Below the pieces are notes generated by a model. The model saw only the letters and a program-made list of their open reading frames with translations, was not told where the DNA came from and made no database searches. 64,000 bases of DNA, taken from the NCBI RefSeq assembly GCF_004010325.2, contig NZ_SADR02000026.1, positions 1-64,000 of the forward strand, read 5' to 3'. Positions 25,199 through 34,154 of this stretch are shown here, piece by piece (the stretch's first letter is position 1; each line of letters opens with the position of its first letter). The DNA comes from Mesorhizobium sp. M00.F.Ca.ET.216.01.1.1. GTDB lineage: Bacteria; Pseudomonadota; Alphaproteobacteria; Rhizobiales; Rhizobiaceae. Made by a program: the position numbers and the translations under genes.

Positions 25199-26631
25199 AT
25201 GCCCTCTATTTCGTCTGTAATCGCGAATGCCTGCGCCCTTTCCAGCGTCAGGGCGACGACCGCTGTCGCCCGGCTTTCATTCGGACCCTCCGAGTAGCAG
25301 CGCAGTTCCGGGGCATTGCCGGAAGGCCGCAGATGTATGATCTCGCCCGTAAGCATCCGCGCTCTCAGGCCGTCGGTTTCGTCGACTTCGGCAACAGTCC
25401 CGAAGGGGGCAAGAAATTGCTGTAACGCGTCCCGGTTTGCGAGGCGATCCATCAATCTGCGCGAACTTTCCGCAGGGAAGTCTTGAAGGCGTTCACTCGC
25501 GCACACCGGAAGGTTCCAAAGCCCGCGCAGTCGCGACAGCTTCTTTTTTGTCGATGCCATGGTGCTGAGGACAGCCAAGATCGGGAGGAGTGAGTCTCGT
25601 GTCGGCAGCGCAGTCAAGGTCTTTCCGTTCAGTGTGCAATCCGACCCCAGGAGAACGCCGCCATTGGCCTCAAAGCCGACAACGATGCTGCCGGCACGGT
25701 GTGACGCCTCCATGGCTTCGATGACAAATGGTGACCCGACCTTTGTCCTCAGGACGTCGAAACCGAAAGCTTTCGAAATGCCCGAATTGGAGGTCACTGG
25801 CGTCACAATCGTATCTGCCTTCAAGAAGAGAGCCGTGGCGAGCCCAACCAAGTCGCCGCGAAACAGATCGCCATTCTCATCGGCGACAAGTGGCCGATCA
25901 GCGTCCGCGTCGGTCGACACGATGGCATCGAGATCGAATTCGCGGACCCATTCTTTCAATTTTGCAATCGTGGCTGCATCCACGGCTTCGGTATCGACAG
26001 GCACGAAGGTTTCGGTTTGCCCGACGGCGACCACGCTGGCGCCAAACGATTGAAGAACCTGCACCAACAGTTCCGCCGCGACCGAACTGTGCTGGTAGAC
26101 ACCAAGTCTCATGCCGGAAAGGGAGTCCGGCTCCAGCATGTCATTGGCGCGCTCTCGATAGGCGGCGATCGCTTCGTTATGGCGCATAGGCCAAGCCGTT
26201 CCCAGAGGGGCCGGTGGCAAGCAATACACATTTGATCTTTCGGCTACATAGTGCGTTATCGCGGCCTCGTCCGCCTTGTCGATTTCACCGTGCGGGCTAT
26301 AGAACTTGATGCCGTTGCGATCAGCAGGGATATGCGACCCGGTTACCATGAGAGCCGCTGCATCGTGGTTGCGGGCGTATAGGGCCAGCGCAGGCGTAGG
26401 GATGGCACCGCAATCGACCGGCTGAAATCCACTTGCGGCCAACGCTACCATGCAGTTTTTGGCTATGGCCTGACTGCTGTCGCGCAAATCGCGACCTACG
26501 AAGACCGGACTATTCGACTGAACCCCGCTGGAAACCAAACGTCGGGCGAAAGCTTCAGTATAAAGTCCGCTAGGCCTTCCAGCCAATTCCGAAGCCAAAC
26601 CTCGAACGCCGCTTGACCCGAATTTCATCAT
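25195..26631 (-). CDS. manB: Phosphomannomutase
   Basis: The 478-residue alpha-D-phosphohexomutase interconverts mannose-6-phosphate and mannose-1-phosphate. KFGSSGVRG opens the chain; LMVTGSHIPADRNGIKFY contains the phosphoserine loop, in which the usual TASHNP is TGSHIP; STDADADRP supplies the DxDxD metal site; and RPSGNAPELRCY is the phosphate-binding loop. The altered loop is seen in some Rhizobiales ManB-type enzymes, so activity is likely. It is the first gene of the rhamnan operon, transcribed from the region that contains the VOC remnant. Confidence 0.88.
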   Translation of the reverse strand: MMKFGSSGVRGLASELAGRPSGLYTEAFARRLVSSGVQSNSPVFVGRDLRDSSQAIAKNCMVALAASGFQPVDCGAIPTPALALYARNHDAAALMVTGSHIPADRNGIKFYSPHGEIDKADEAAITHYVAERSNVYCLPPAPLGTAWPMRHNEAIAAYRERANDMLEPDSLSGMRLGVYQHSSVAAELLVQVLQSFGASVVAVGQTETFVPVDTEAVDAATIAKLKEWVREFDLDAIVSTDADADRPLVADENGDLFRGDLVGLATALFLKADTIVTPVTSNSGISKAFGFDVLRTKVGSPFVIEAMEASHRAGSIVVGFEANGGVLLGSDCTLNGKTLTALPTRDSLLPILAVLSTMASTKKKLSRLRGLWNLPVCASERLQDFPAESSRRLMDRLANRDALQQFLAPFGTVAEVDETDGLRARMLTGEIIHLRPSGNAPELRCYSEGPNESRATAVVALTLERAQAFAITDEIEGI

Positions 26632-26723
26632 TCTGCTTTTGCTGGTGGAAAGGAAGGCTCGTAATATTGCAGTGGGCTATGCTGTCAACACCAAAATCGC
26701 AGAATCCTCTCTATCTTTCCTTC

Positions 26724-26839
26724 CTACTCTCCCCAGACCGCAAGCTCGTTGCCGGCCGGGTCGACGAAATGGAAGCGCCTGCCGCCGGGGAATGGGAAGA
26801 TCGGCTTAACGATCGTGCCGCCGGCATTTTCGGCGGCGT
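26724..26839 (-). pseudogene. VOC/glyoxalase-family C-terminal remnant
   Basis: About 38 minus-strand codons read AAENAGGTIVKPIFPFPG, RRFHFVDPAGNELAVWGE, then stop. This is the typical end of a vicinal-oxygen-chelate (glyoxalase/bleomycin-resistance) protein, including the metal-ligand glutamate in GNELAVW. It begins directly next to the stop codon of the YfhO-like gene, in a different frame, and nothing upstream belongs to it. The rest of the gene was replaced by the YfhO module. Confidence 0.72.
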
Positions 26840-29665
26840 CTAGCCCCAACCAAGCTGCTTGCCTCTAACAAAAAAGCAGCCTCCGAGAATCAGCAGGGCA
26901 ATGAGACTGATCAGGCCTCCCAGCTTCAGACTTAAAGGATCTAATATAAGGGTTACTTCGCTCGTACCCGCCGGTACGACGACGCCCTGAAATGCGGCGT
27001 TAGCGCGGTAGAGTGGCACCTTTTCCCCGTTTACGTAGGCCACCCAGCCGGGGTGGTATGAGCGACTCAGAAAAAGGAATGAACGGGAGGATGCATCGAC
27101 GCGCAGGGAAAGACGCGCGCCATCCTCCGAAAGCGGCGTGACCTTCCCTGTTTGTCCGACCGGAGCTGGAACTGAATCCAGCTTTGGCGCGATCCCGCCA
27201 ACCAGCGCTACAGTGTCCGGGTCAAATGGCTGCCCATTGGGGAACATACCGGTGCGTACGATCTGCGCGGCAATGTCCGTCGGAGCCGATCGTACCTCCC
27301 TGACAAGCCATGCGAGCCCACCGGGTTTCGTTCGGAGTTTTGCGACCGACAGGTTCTCGTTTATCTTGCGAACAGTCGCGGAATTTCCCAGCTTCAGGAC
27401 GTCGGGGTTCAGCGGATACACCGCCCCGTTCTCTGCATTAGTCAATTCGAGTTTCTTGACACTCAGAGCTCCGCCGTGGTTTCCCAGAAAGTGCAGCGCG
27501 AGCCGCCGGACTTGGATCGGGCCGGATGTCGCGAGCGGCAAATCCGCTTTGTACACATGGCCGCTAAAGCCGCCCGCGTCGAATGAACTCTCGATCGGCG
27601 CCCGCGCATGCTGGATTGCGTCTCGTACATCGGAGCGGTCATATGCCCATTCCGACGTGTCGCGTCCCGCGAGGAGAGCGGCTTCGTCGCTCTTTTTTTC
27701 CGGGGTGGCGTCAAAGGTGAGGACCGGGTCGCCATCGGGACGGGTTACCGAGCAAGACATGTTCGAGATAACTCGGATTCCCGTTGCTTCTACGGGGACA
27801 GGAAGATCAAATTCCAGGACTTTGTCGGCTGCTTCCGTAGAACACGAGCCAAACTCGAGACTGCCTGACATATCGCGGCTGAAGACGATATGAGTTATCC
27901 CAAGCACGCGCTGCAGAATGGGACTTGGAAGCTCCTGAATGAAACCCTTCGTATCGATTCCCGTCGCCTCTTGATAGGCTTTCGGCTCCATAGGACCATA
28001 GCCGCTGACCGATCGGAAGCCATAGAGAAGGCTCATATTCGGACGCAGCGCATCAGAGACGGTCGGATCGAGCATCGCCAGGAGGCGACCTTTTGAATTT
28101 GCCAGGTCGTTTTGCAGGGCGCTCCAATCCGTCGAAAGCGGCTTTTGAACTGGCGAGAGCCGCCATTCGTAATACCAGCCGAAGAGACCGACATCGACCG
28201 CTACCGCGGCAATCAGCAAGATCGCCCGGAAATAGCGGCCGCCCAGCTTGTTCCAAAACAAGAGGAGGCAGATCATTGCGACGAGGACGGCAAACGGCGG
28301 GAAAATCGCCGCATCAATTATTGTCCAGGACCCCACACCGGAATCGCGAAGCGCCTGCGCCCAAAGCGCTGACGAAAGCGTCAACAGCCCGGCCCCGATT
28401 GCAAGCCCGAGAGTGATCCCGCCGGCCAACGCAATATCGCGGGTTTTGAGTTCGCCACGCTGCAAATGAGCTGTTGCCATACCGGCCAGAACAGAGACCG
28501 CAAAAGTGAAAACCATTGCGCTTCGGGCGCTGGCGCGAAAGCTGTTAATGATGGGAATCTGATAAAAGAGATGGCCAAGGTGATTTTCACCGACTGTGGC
28601 CAGCAAAATTGACGCGATTGCTGCCGCAAGCCAAAACAGAGCATCATCATTGCGTTTCCGCGCCAAAATCCCGCAAGCGGCTAGGAACAGGGTTCCGAGG
28701 CCAGCATAGGTCGCGAGTTCGGTCTGATTGAGTGCTCCGAAGTAGGCTGTGGAGCCGTTTATTCCACCGCCATAAAGATACGGGAAAAAGAGCGTGGCGA
28801 TCTGCCGAAGCGGCAATGAATACGAAACGAAATCCCCATACCTCCACGCGTCAGAACGGGCGCTGAGTTCGCTGAATTCCACGAACGGCAAGAGCTGAAC
28901 AGCACATGCAGCCACGCCCAATACAACCATGCCTGCATAGGTGGCGGCCAGCGTGATTGCGGTGGTGGAATCGTTGGTGTAGGTGACCCACAGATTACGC
29001 AGGGCCAAGCCGCCGGCCAGCAGCATGGCGTAAACAAAAATCTGAGGATGGCCGCTCAGAAGGCACAGCGCGACTGCAAAGGCGCCAGTCACGAATCGGG
29101 CCGCCGTCCTGCGCTCGGCCAGCGCGTCTATCGACCATACGATAAGCGGCAACCAAGCTCCCGCATGTATGATGGATGTATGGCCAAGATGCCCCACCAT
29201 AAAGCTGCCGGTTCCGTAGACTATACCCGCTGTGAAAGCTGCGATAACCGATCCGGACTTCCAGTGAACGTAGCCAAAGGTGAACGAACTTGCGACCACA
29301 TACGCAAAGATGATGAACGCGTTGTAATCACGAAAGAACCAACGCGGTGGGTACCAAAGAAAGAACTGTGGATCGGCGAAGACCGGATAGCCTGCGAGGA
29401 TGTTTGCTTCCCACAGGCGCCAGGGGATCGAAACAGCCGGATAATAAAAGACATACCCGTCGCCTGGGGCAAGCACTCTTCCCTCCAGAAGGGCTGGCGA
29501 GAAAAACAAGATATAGAAGAGTGTAAAGAAGAGCGCCGCGGATAGAAAAGGTAAGTACGTGGCGAAACCCGGCTTGGTGTGCATGCAAGGAGGCATTGTT
29601 CCGATGCGCGCGGCTTCAAGCTTCTGCAATTGGTTCTCCGGCGATCTTTGACGCATTGACATCAC
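26840..29665 (-). CDS. YfhO-family multi-membrane-span glycosyltransferase-like protein
   Basis: The 941-residue protein has a hydrophobic start (TYLPFLSAALFFTLFYILFF), then LAPGDGYVFYYPAVSIPWRLW, the loop with an aspartate after span 1 typical of YfhO/GT-C proteins. About ten further membrane segments run to near residue 520. A large extracytoplasmic domain follows, and a last span (LISLIALLILGGCFFV) lies at the C-terminus, which is also YfhO-like (YHPGWVAYVNGEKVPLYRAN). Gram-positive YfhO proteins transfer sugars from lipid carriers to teichoic acids; here transfer to LPS or polysaccharide in the periplasm is inferred. It is the last gene of a seven-gene operon. Confidence 0.8.
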   Translation of the reverse strand: MMSMRQRSPENQLQKLEAARIGTMPPCMHTKPGFATYLPFLSAALFFTLFYILFFSPALLEGRVLAPGDGYVFYYPAVSIPWRLWEANILAGYPVFADPQFFLWYPPRWFFRDYNAFIIFAYVVASSFTFGYVHWKSGSVIAAFTAGIVYGTGSFMVGHLGHTSIIHAGAWLPLIVWSIDALAERRTAARFVTGAFAVALCLLSGHPQIFVYAMLLAGGLALRNLWVTYTNDSTTAITLAATYAGMVVLGVAACAVQLLPFVEFSELSARSDAWRYGDFVSYSLPLRQIATLFFPYLYGGGINGSTAYFGALNQTELATYAGLGTLFLAACGILARKRNDDALFWLAAAIASILLATVGENHLGHLFYQIPIINSFRASARSAMVFTFAVSVLAGMATAHLQRGELKTRDIALAGGITLGLAIGAGLLTLSSALWAQALRDSGVGSWTIIDAAIFPPFAVLVAMICLLLFWNKLGGRYFRAILLIAAVAVDVGLFGWYYEWRLSPVQKPLSTDWSALQNDLANSKGRLLAMLDPTVSDALRPNMSLLYGFRSVSGYGPMEPKAYQEATGIDTKGFIQELPSPILQRVLGITHIVFSRDMSGSLEFGSCSTEAADKVLEFDLPVPVEATGIRVISNMSCSVTRPDGDPVLTFDATPEKKSDEAALLAGRDTSEWAYDRSDVRDAIQHARAPIESSFDAGGFSGHVYKADLPLATSGPIQVRRLALHFLGNHGGALSVKKLELTNAENGAVYPLNPDVLKLGNSATVRKINENLSVAKLRTKPGGLAWLVREVRSAPTDIAAQIVRTGMFPNGQPFDPDTVALVGGIAPKLDSVPAPVGQTGKVTPLSEDGARLSLRVDASSRSFLFLSRSYHPGWVAYVNGEKVPLYRANAAFQGVVVPAGTSEVTLILDPLSLKLGGLISLIALLILGGCFFVRGKQLGWG

Positions 29666-29668
29666 GAT

Positions 29669-30031
29669 TCAGGTCCGAACAACCAAGACGATGCCGATAA
29701 AAATCAGGGCAATCCCACCGAGCCTCGCTAACGACAGCGTTTCCCCTAGCAGAAATGACGCTGCCAAGCTGGAGAAGACCAGCGTCAGGCCGATAGCCGT
29801 CGGGTATGCCAAGGTCAGATCGTGACGCGCTAAAATAACCATCCATATCAGAAAGCTGATCACGTATAGCGCGGCTCCCCCAATTACCAAGATCGCTGGT
29901 AGCCCTAGAACGAGTCCTTCACCCCAGTTGGACTTTGCGATTGGCAGCCACATTTTTATCACAAGCAAGCTCATCACGCTTGCAACCGTGTAGGCCATGA
30001 ATAAAAGAACATCTTCCGATGGAACTCGCAA
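29669..30031 (-). CDS. SMR/ArnE-F-like membrane flippase subunit
   Basis: The 120-residue protein has four membrane segments (LLFMAYTVASVMSLLVIKMW, ILVIGGAALYVISFLIWMVIL, AYPTAIGLTLVFSSLAASFLL, LGGIALIFIGIVLVV). LAYPTA followed by LGE is the SMR/EamA half-transporter signature. In sugar modification systems, ArnE/ArnF-type or GtrA-like small proteins flip undecaprenyl-phosphate sugars. Setting beside a GtrB/ArnC-like transferase and a YfhO protein favours that role over multidrug efflux. Three bases separate it from the next gene. Confidence 0.78.
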   Translation of the reverse strand: MRVPSEDVLLFMAYTVASVMSLLVIKMWLPIAKSNWGEGLVLGLPAILVIGGAALYVISFLIWMVILARHDLTLAYPTAIGLTLVFSSLAASFLLGETLSLARLGGIALIFIGIVLVVRT

Positions 30032-30064
30032 GCATTTCCCCTTATTCTGTTTAGGTTCTTGCGT

Positions 30065-30967
30065 TCAGCGCCGCCGCGCTATGACATACATTATGTCGAA
30101 CAGGTTGATTGTGAGCGGCAGCTCGAACAATTGTATCTTCTGCAAGGCCGCGTAGATCGCGGGGCGCTTCATGCGCAGAACGAAAATATAATACAATACT
30201 GAACGAAGCTTCCGCGAGTTACCTGGATGGCTCACATGGATGACGTCGAAGCCATTACGATCCAGGAGCTTGCTGATGGTCGCTACCGAAAAGTAGTGAA
30301 GATGCGTCGGGGGATGGATCATCCGCCACTTCTTGCCTCGCAATCTTGCGTTCAGGCTTTCGATGTCACCAGTGGTCAAGGCGAGGATACCGCCGGTGCT
30401 CAGGTCTCTTGCAGCCTTGGAAACAAAGAGATCCGGACGTTTCAGATGCTCTATCGTGTCCCACATGGCGATGATATCGACGGGCCGGGGGAGGTCGAAT
30501 TTGAGGTAGTCGCCACAAACCGCGTCAACTCCTCTTTTGCCCTGCGCAGAACGAACTGCATCGACCGAGATGTCGATCCCGGATGCCCGCCTCACAACGG
30601 GTGCGACTTCCTGTAAAAAGAAACCATAGGCGCAGCCTATCTCAAAAAGCTCCTTGTCGGCCAAATCGGGTACAAGCGAACGCAACGTGGAAATTCGATT
30701 CCGAAAGTTAAGTCGTAGGCTTTCTTCCTCGGCGATATAGTCCAAATACTCATTGCCGTGGAAATAGTCCTCACCGTAAATAGCCGCCAGTTCTTCGTCT
30801 GATATGTTGAGATTCGCCGCCACAAAACCGCACGCTTGGCAACGAACCAGGCCGGGAAGCCGGCACTCCTTGTAATCACTGCCGCAAACCACGCACGTTT
30901 TTGGCACCAGCGTTCCCGCTGCTGCACGCTGCGCAGGATGTTGCCTGTCCAGAGAAGGATTCGTCAT
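30065..30967 (-). CDS. Zinc-ribbon class I methyltransferase
   Basis: The 300-residue protein opens with a likely zinc ribbon (CVVCG ... CQACG, residues about 25-46). EELAAIYGEDYFHGNEYLDY comes next, then a SAM-binding LFEIGCAYGFFLQEVAP and IIAMWDTIEHLKRPDLFV. Proteins with this CxxC-x-CxxC lead plus methyltransferase core are common in O-antigen loci and modify nucleotide-linked or lipid-linked sugars (C- or O-methylation). PPTHLHYFSVATISKLLD is also family-typical. Substrate unknown. It sits between the dehydratase and flippase genes on the same strand. Confidence 0.78.
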   Translation of the reverse strand: MTNPSLDRQHPAQRAAAGTLVPKTCVVCGSDYKECRLPGLVRCQACGFVAANLNISDEELAAIYGEDYFHGNEYLDYIAEEESLRLNFRNRISTLRSLVPDLADKELFEIGCAYGFFLQEVAPVVRRASGIDISVDAVRSAQGKRGVDAVCGDYLKFDLPRPVDIIAMWDTIEHLKRPDLFVSKAARDLSTGGILALTTGDIESLNARLRGKKWRMIHPPTHLHYFSVATISKLLDRNGFDVIHVSHPGNSRKLRSVLYYIFVLRMKRPAIYAALQKIQLFELPLTINLFDIMYVIARRR

Positions 30968-30980
30968 CCCGTACGCCTGA

Positions 30981-32255
30981 TCATAACCGCTGATCCAAGT
31001 TGCGGCCCGTCTCTATATGTCGAAAGTTAGCCAGCACGTCCGCAAAGATGCGAACGACCTCTTCTTTCCCGGTCGCGGAACTGGGGTTGTTGACCAGTTC
31101 GTCAAGTCTTTCGAACAAGTGACGATCCACTGCGGGCGTCGGTACGTGACGGAGGGCAGCAATCGACGCGAGGCCGATCTCAACTGCCTTTTCCCCGTGG
31201 CCGAGAAATTCCTCGTAGGGCTTCTCTCCGCTCGTATCCAGCGGTGTCAGCAAAACCGGCCAACGATCCTGCGCGGCGGCGGAATCGACCGCGTTTCGCG
31301 CTTGCTCTTCGTGATCGTAGAACTCGGGTTCAAACCCGAATTGTGCAAGAAACCTTGTCGCAATATCCTCCAGGGGTTGGAGATGGACCTCCGCCTCCAT
31401 GTGAGGAAACACGATGTGCCTGTCAGGGGCAAGAAAAGCCGTGAGCAAACAGATTTCTGCGGCCTCGGCCTGCGTGACAAAGTAGCGACGGGTATCCCTG
31501 GGGACGGCAATTGGCTGGCGAGCAGCCAACCGAACCCCGAAGTTCTGGAGCAGGCTGCCGTTCGAGAAGGCGACATTTGCGAATCGAGCCGAAGTGGTTC
31601 GGCCATTCTCAGGTGCGCCGATGGCAAAGATCAAGTCTTCCATCAACCGCTTGCTGGCCCCCATCAGGCTGGTTGGGTTGGCCGCCTTATCTGTTGATAC
31701 CGCAAAGTATATCGAGGCGTGTCCGTGGCGCTTCAGCGTTTCCTTGAAACGGGCATGGCGGACCAAGTTCGTATCTATCATTTGGAGAAGGGAGAAAATA
31801 TCCTTCTCGGACCTAACATGCTTCAGCGCTGCGAAGTTAAGAACCGCATCGTAGGCACGCACATCCGCCAACAAACGCGCGGTAATTGGGCTCCCATAGT
31901 CTAGCGGGAAAGTGCGAAAATCCAGGCCGTCAGGTATGCCTTCTCGCCTTCCGCGGAGATTGCGGACCAGCTCGGCGAGATAATTTTCGCTATGATCGAT
32001 TACGTGGATTGCTGCAGGTTGGAAGCGGGTAAGCAAGGCAGTCGTGGCCGATCCGATCGAACCGCCGCCGCCAACCACCAGAATGCGCCGGCCTGAGATC
32101 TGATCGAGCAATTTCGAGGAGTTCGCGGAGATATCGCCAGCAAAAAGCGACTCGGTGCGACCCGTGACCAGCGCATTAAGGTCGGCATCGGCTGAGTGGC
32201 GGGGAACGCGAATAGGAAGGTGGGTGGGCATGCCGATGAGAGCCTTCGATGTCAT
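30981..32255 (-). CDS. CapD/FlaA1-like nucleotide-sugar dehydratase
   Basis: From the ATG at 32255, one base after the upstream stop, the protein has 424 residues. The Rossmann loop is VVGGGGSIGS (about 61-69), followed by NFAALKHVRSEKD and FAVSTDKAANPTSLMGASKR. In this active-site block the SDR tyrosine is replaced by methionine, as in FlaA1/PglF 4,6-dehydratases. The C-terminal region (VFPHMEAEVHLQPLEDIATRF) departs from the classic UDP-GlcNAc enzymes, so the substrate may be a different nucleotide sugar. It supplies a deoxysugar to the decoration module. Confidence 0.75.
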   Translation of the reverse strand: MTSKALIGMPTHLPIRVPRHSADADLNALVTGRTESLFAGDISANSSKLLDQISGRRILVVGGGGSIGSATTALLTRFQPAAIHVIDHSENYLAELVRNLRGRREGIPDGLDFRTFPLDYGSPITARLLADVRAYDAVLNFAALKHVRSEKDIFSLLQMIDTNLVRHARFKETLKRHGHASIYFAVSTDKAANPTSLMGASKRLMEDLIFAIGAPENGRTTSARFANVAFSNGSLLQNFGVRLAARQPIAVPRDTRRYFVTQAEAAEICLLTAFLAPDRHIVFPHMEAEVHLQPLEDIATRFLAQFGFEPEFYDHEEQARNAVDSAAAQDRWPVLLTPLDTSGEKPYEEFLGHGEKAVEIGLASIAALRHVPTPAVDRHLFERLDELVNNPSSATGKEEVVRIFADVLANFRHIETGRNLDQRL

Positions 32256-32256
32256 G

Positions 32257-33258
32257 TTAGCTCCGCTGGTCGCCGATGGCAGCCGAATCGAAGCCAGCTT
32301 CGTTGCTAAAATCGAAGCCCGCTTCCCTACTAATATGCCGTGAGACAACATAACGAGGACGATTCTTCACTTCGTCAAAGATCAAGCTAATATACTCCCC
32401 AAGAACTCCAAGGAAAAAAAGTTGAATCCCTCCGATAAAAATGACAGCGGCAAACAAAGAACTCCACCCAGGAACATCTACGGTATCCGTGAAGTACAAA
32501 GCGATTTGCGCCATTCCCACGATCAGGCTCAATATCGACAACGCCAAGCCGACGCCAACACAAAAGCGCAGTGGTACCTTCGAGAAGGAACAGATGCCAT
32601 TTAACGCGAAATTGAGTAGCGTGGAGAGACGGTATTTTGATCGGCCAAGGGTGCGAGCAGCTGGCACAAACGGAACATAGTCAACCCGGAATCCGACCCA
32701 TCCGACCAGTCCGCGCAGGAAAGGATTATGTTCGCGAACCTCGTTTCGGAAGATCTCGACAACACGGCGTGACAGCAATCGGTAGTCCGCTGCGCCTACT
32801 TGCAATCCGACGCCACCCAGCTTGCGGAACAACCGATAGAACCAGCGCGACGTCATCCGTTTCAGCACATGTATTTCGCCGGGGTCTTGACGCACGGTCT
32901 GAACAATATCGGCTCCGTCAGCCCATCGCCGAATAAGGTCTGGGATCAGCTCGGGCGGATGCTGGAGATCGCTGTCCAGCATGATCACTGCCTCGGCGTC
33001 ACTTCGGTCCATGCCTGCCACCAACGCAGCCTGGTGTCCAAATCTCCGCGACATAACGAGAAGCTCAACGCGCTCGTCGGCCCGTGCGATCGCCTTCAAG
33101 ATAGCCTCTGTCTGATCGCCCGAAGGGTCGAGCACGTAGCGAACGCGAAACCGGTGGTCGTCTCGGTGGCTATTCAGCACGCCCATCAGCCGCTCATGGA
33201 ATAAGCGGATCGCCTCTTCTTCCCGGAAGACCGGACAGATTATGTCGATTGTTTTCAT
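32257..33258 (-). CDS. GtrB/ArnC-like polyprenyl-phosphate glycosyltransferase
   Basis: The 333-residue GT2 enzyme has DIICPVFREEEAI at the N-terminus and VIMLDSDLQHPPELIPDLI with the DxD metal site (about residue 94). VGAADYRLLSRRVVE and NPFLRGLVGWVGF follow, then two C-terminal membrane spans (FCVGVGLALSILSLIVGMA; LFAAVIFIGGIQLFFLGVLG). This layout is that of GtrB, DPM1-like and ArnC enzymes, which attach a sugar to undecaprenyl phosphate. The tail holds an imperfect duplication EAGFDF-SN-EAGFDS. Start overlaps the epimerase stop by four bases. Confidence 0.88.
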   Translation of the reverse strand: MKTIDIICPVFREEEAIRLFHERLMGVLNSHRDDHRFRVRYVLDPSGDQTEAILKAIARADERVELLVMSRRFGHQAALVAGMDRSDAEAVIMLDSDLQHPPELIPDLIRRWADGADIVQTVRQDPGEIHVLKRMTSRWFYRLFRKLGGVGLQVGAADYRLLSRRVVEIFRNEVREHNPFLRGLVGWVGFRVDYVPFVPAARTLGRSKYRLSTLLNFALNGICSFSKVPLRFCVGVGLALSILSLIVGMAQIALYFTDTVDVPGWSSLFAAVIFIGGIQLFFLGVLGEYISLIFDEVKNRPRYVVSRHISREAGFDFSNEAGFDSAAIGDQRS

Positions 33259-34154
33259 GGCTGACCCATGCTCCCGATGAGCCTTTGCAGACCAGTTTCA
33301 AGAGATATACGCGGTTCCCAGCCGACAGCAGCTCGCAACGCGGTAATATCCGCTACGACCGAGTCAATTTCGTTTCTCCGCCGCTGCTCGGTGGATCGGT
33401 ACGGCTTCTCCACCCCGGCAGCCGCCATGGCCGCCTGGATGATTTGTTCGACCGAATAAGCAAGACCGCTGCCGATGTTGAAAACGGAGCCTGACGGTGC
33501 GCTTGAGGCCGCCAAAATCGCGTCGATCACATCGTCGATATAGATGTAGTCCCGCTTTGGCGCCAAGTCTTTTACCTCGACAGCCGGTCGCCCGCGATCG
33601 AGTATTTGCGTCACTATGAACGGCACGAGAAAATCAGAACTTTGTCCGGGGCCATACGTATTAAAGAGCCGGAGCGTGACACAGGACACATCGTAGTACT
33701 GAACGAAGAAGCCGCAAACCTCCTCGGCGACTCGTTTCGAAAAAGCATAGGGATTGTTGGCTGTGACAGGGTGATCCTCGGCAATGGGCAGGTGCTGAGG
33801 CAGGCCATAAACGTAAGCGCTGAGAAACGTGATGGCGCAGCCGGATCGCCGGCACTGGTCCAGCACGCGCATCGTGCCGAATGCATTCGTCTCGAAGAAG
33901 TCGAGCGGCTGTTCCCAAGCCCTTGGCACGCCAGTCAATCCAGCCAAGTGGAATACCCGGTCCACTCCCTCCAACGGGATTTCGTCGTGGCAGACATCAA
34001 AACCCCGACTGCGCGAGAGTTCGAGCACCTCCACGCCTGCCGCGTGCAGCCGCTGGACGAGGTGATGCCCGATAAAGCCGCTGGCGCCCGTGACGGCGAC
34101 GCGCTTCCATCCTCGCGCCGGCTCGGCGCCGGACTGGGGAATGTCTATGATCAC
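33255..34154 (-). CDS. NAD-dependent nucleotide-sugar epimerase/dehydratase
   Basis: The 299-residue extended SDR has VAVTGASGFIGHHLVQRL at about residues 18-35, TFLSAYVYG and the catalytic YAFSKRVAEE (YxxxK). RLFNTYGPGQ, LAPKRDYIYIDDVIDAIL and a C-terminal GWEPRISLETGLQRLI complete the fold. This is the GalE/RmlB-type superfamily; the precise reaction cannot be read. It sits between the nucleotidyltransferase and the lipid-linking transferase with ATGA overlaps on both sides, so it probably converts the sugar nucleotide made by the first gene. Confidence 0.82.
   Translation of the reverse strand: MIIDIPQSGAEPARGWKRVAVTGASGFIGHHLVQRLHAAGVEVLELSRSRGFDVCHDEIPLEGVDRVFHLAGLTGVPRAWEQPLDFFETNAFGTMRVLDQCRRSGCAITFLSAYVYGLPQHLPIAEDHPVTANNPYAFSKRVAEEVCGFFVQYYDVSCVTLRLFNTYGPGQSSDFLVPFIVTQILDRGRPAVEVKDLAPKRDYIYIDDVIDAILAASSAPSGSVFNIGSGLAYSVEQIIQAAMAAAGVEKPYRSTEQRRRNEIDSVVADITALRAAVGWEPRISLETGLQRLIGSMGQP

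Noticed and set aside
29669..30031. SMR multidrug efflux pump
   Set aside because: The gene is within a sugar-transfer operon and lacks a paired SMR subunit; a flippase-type role fits better.
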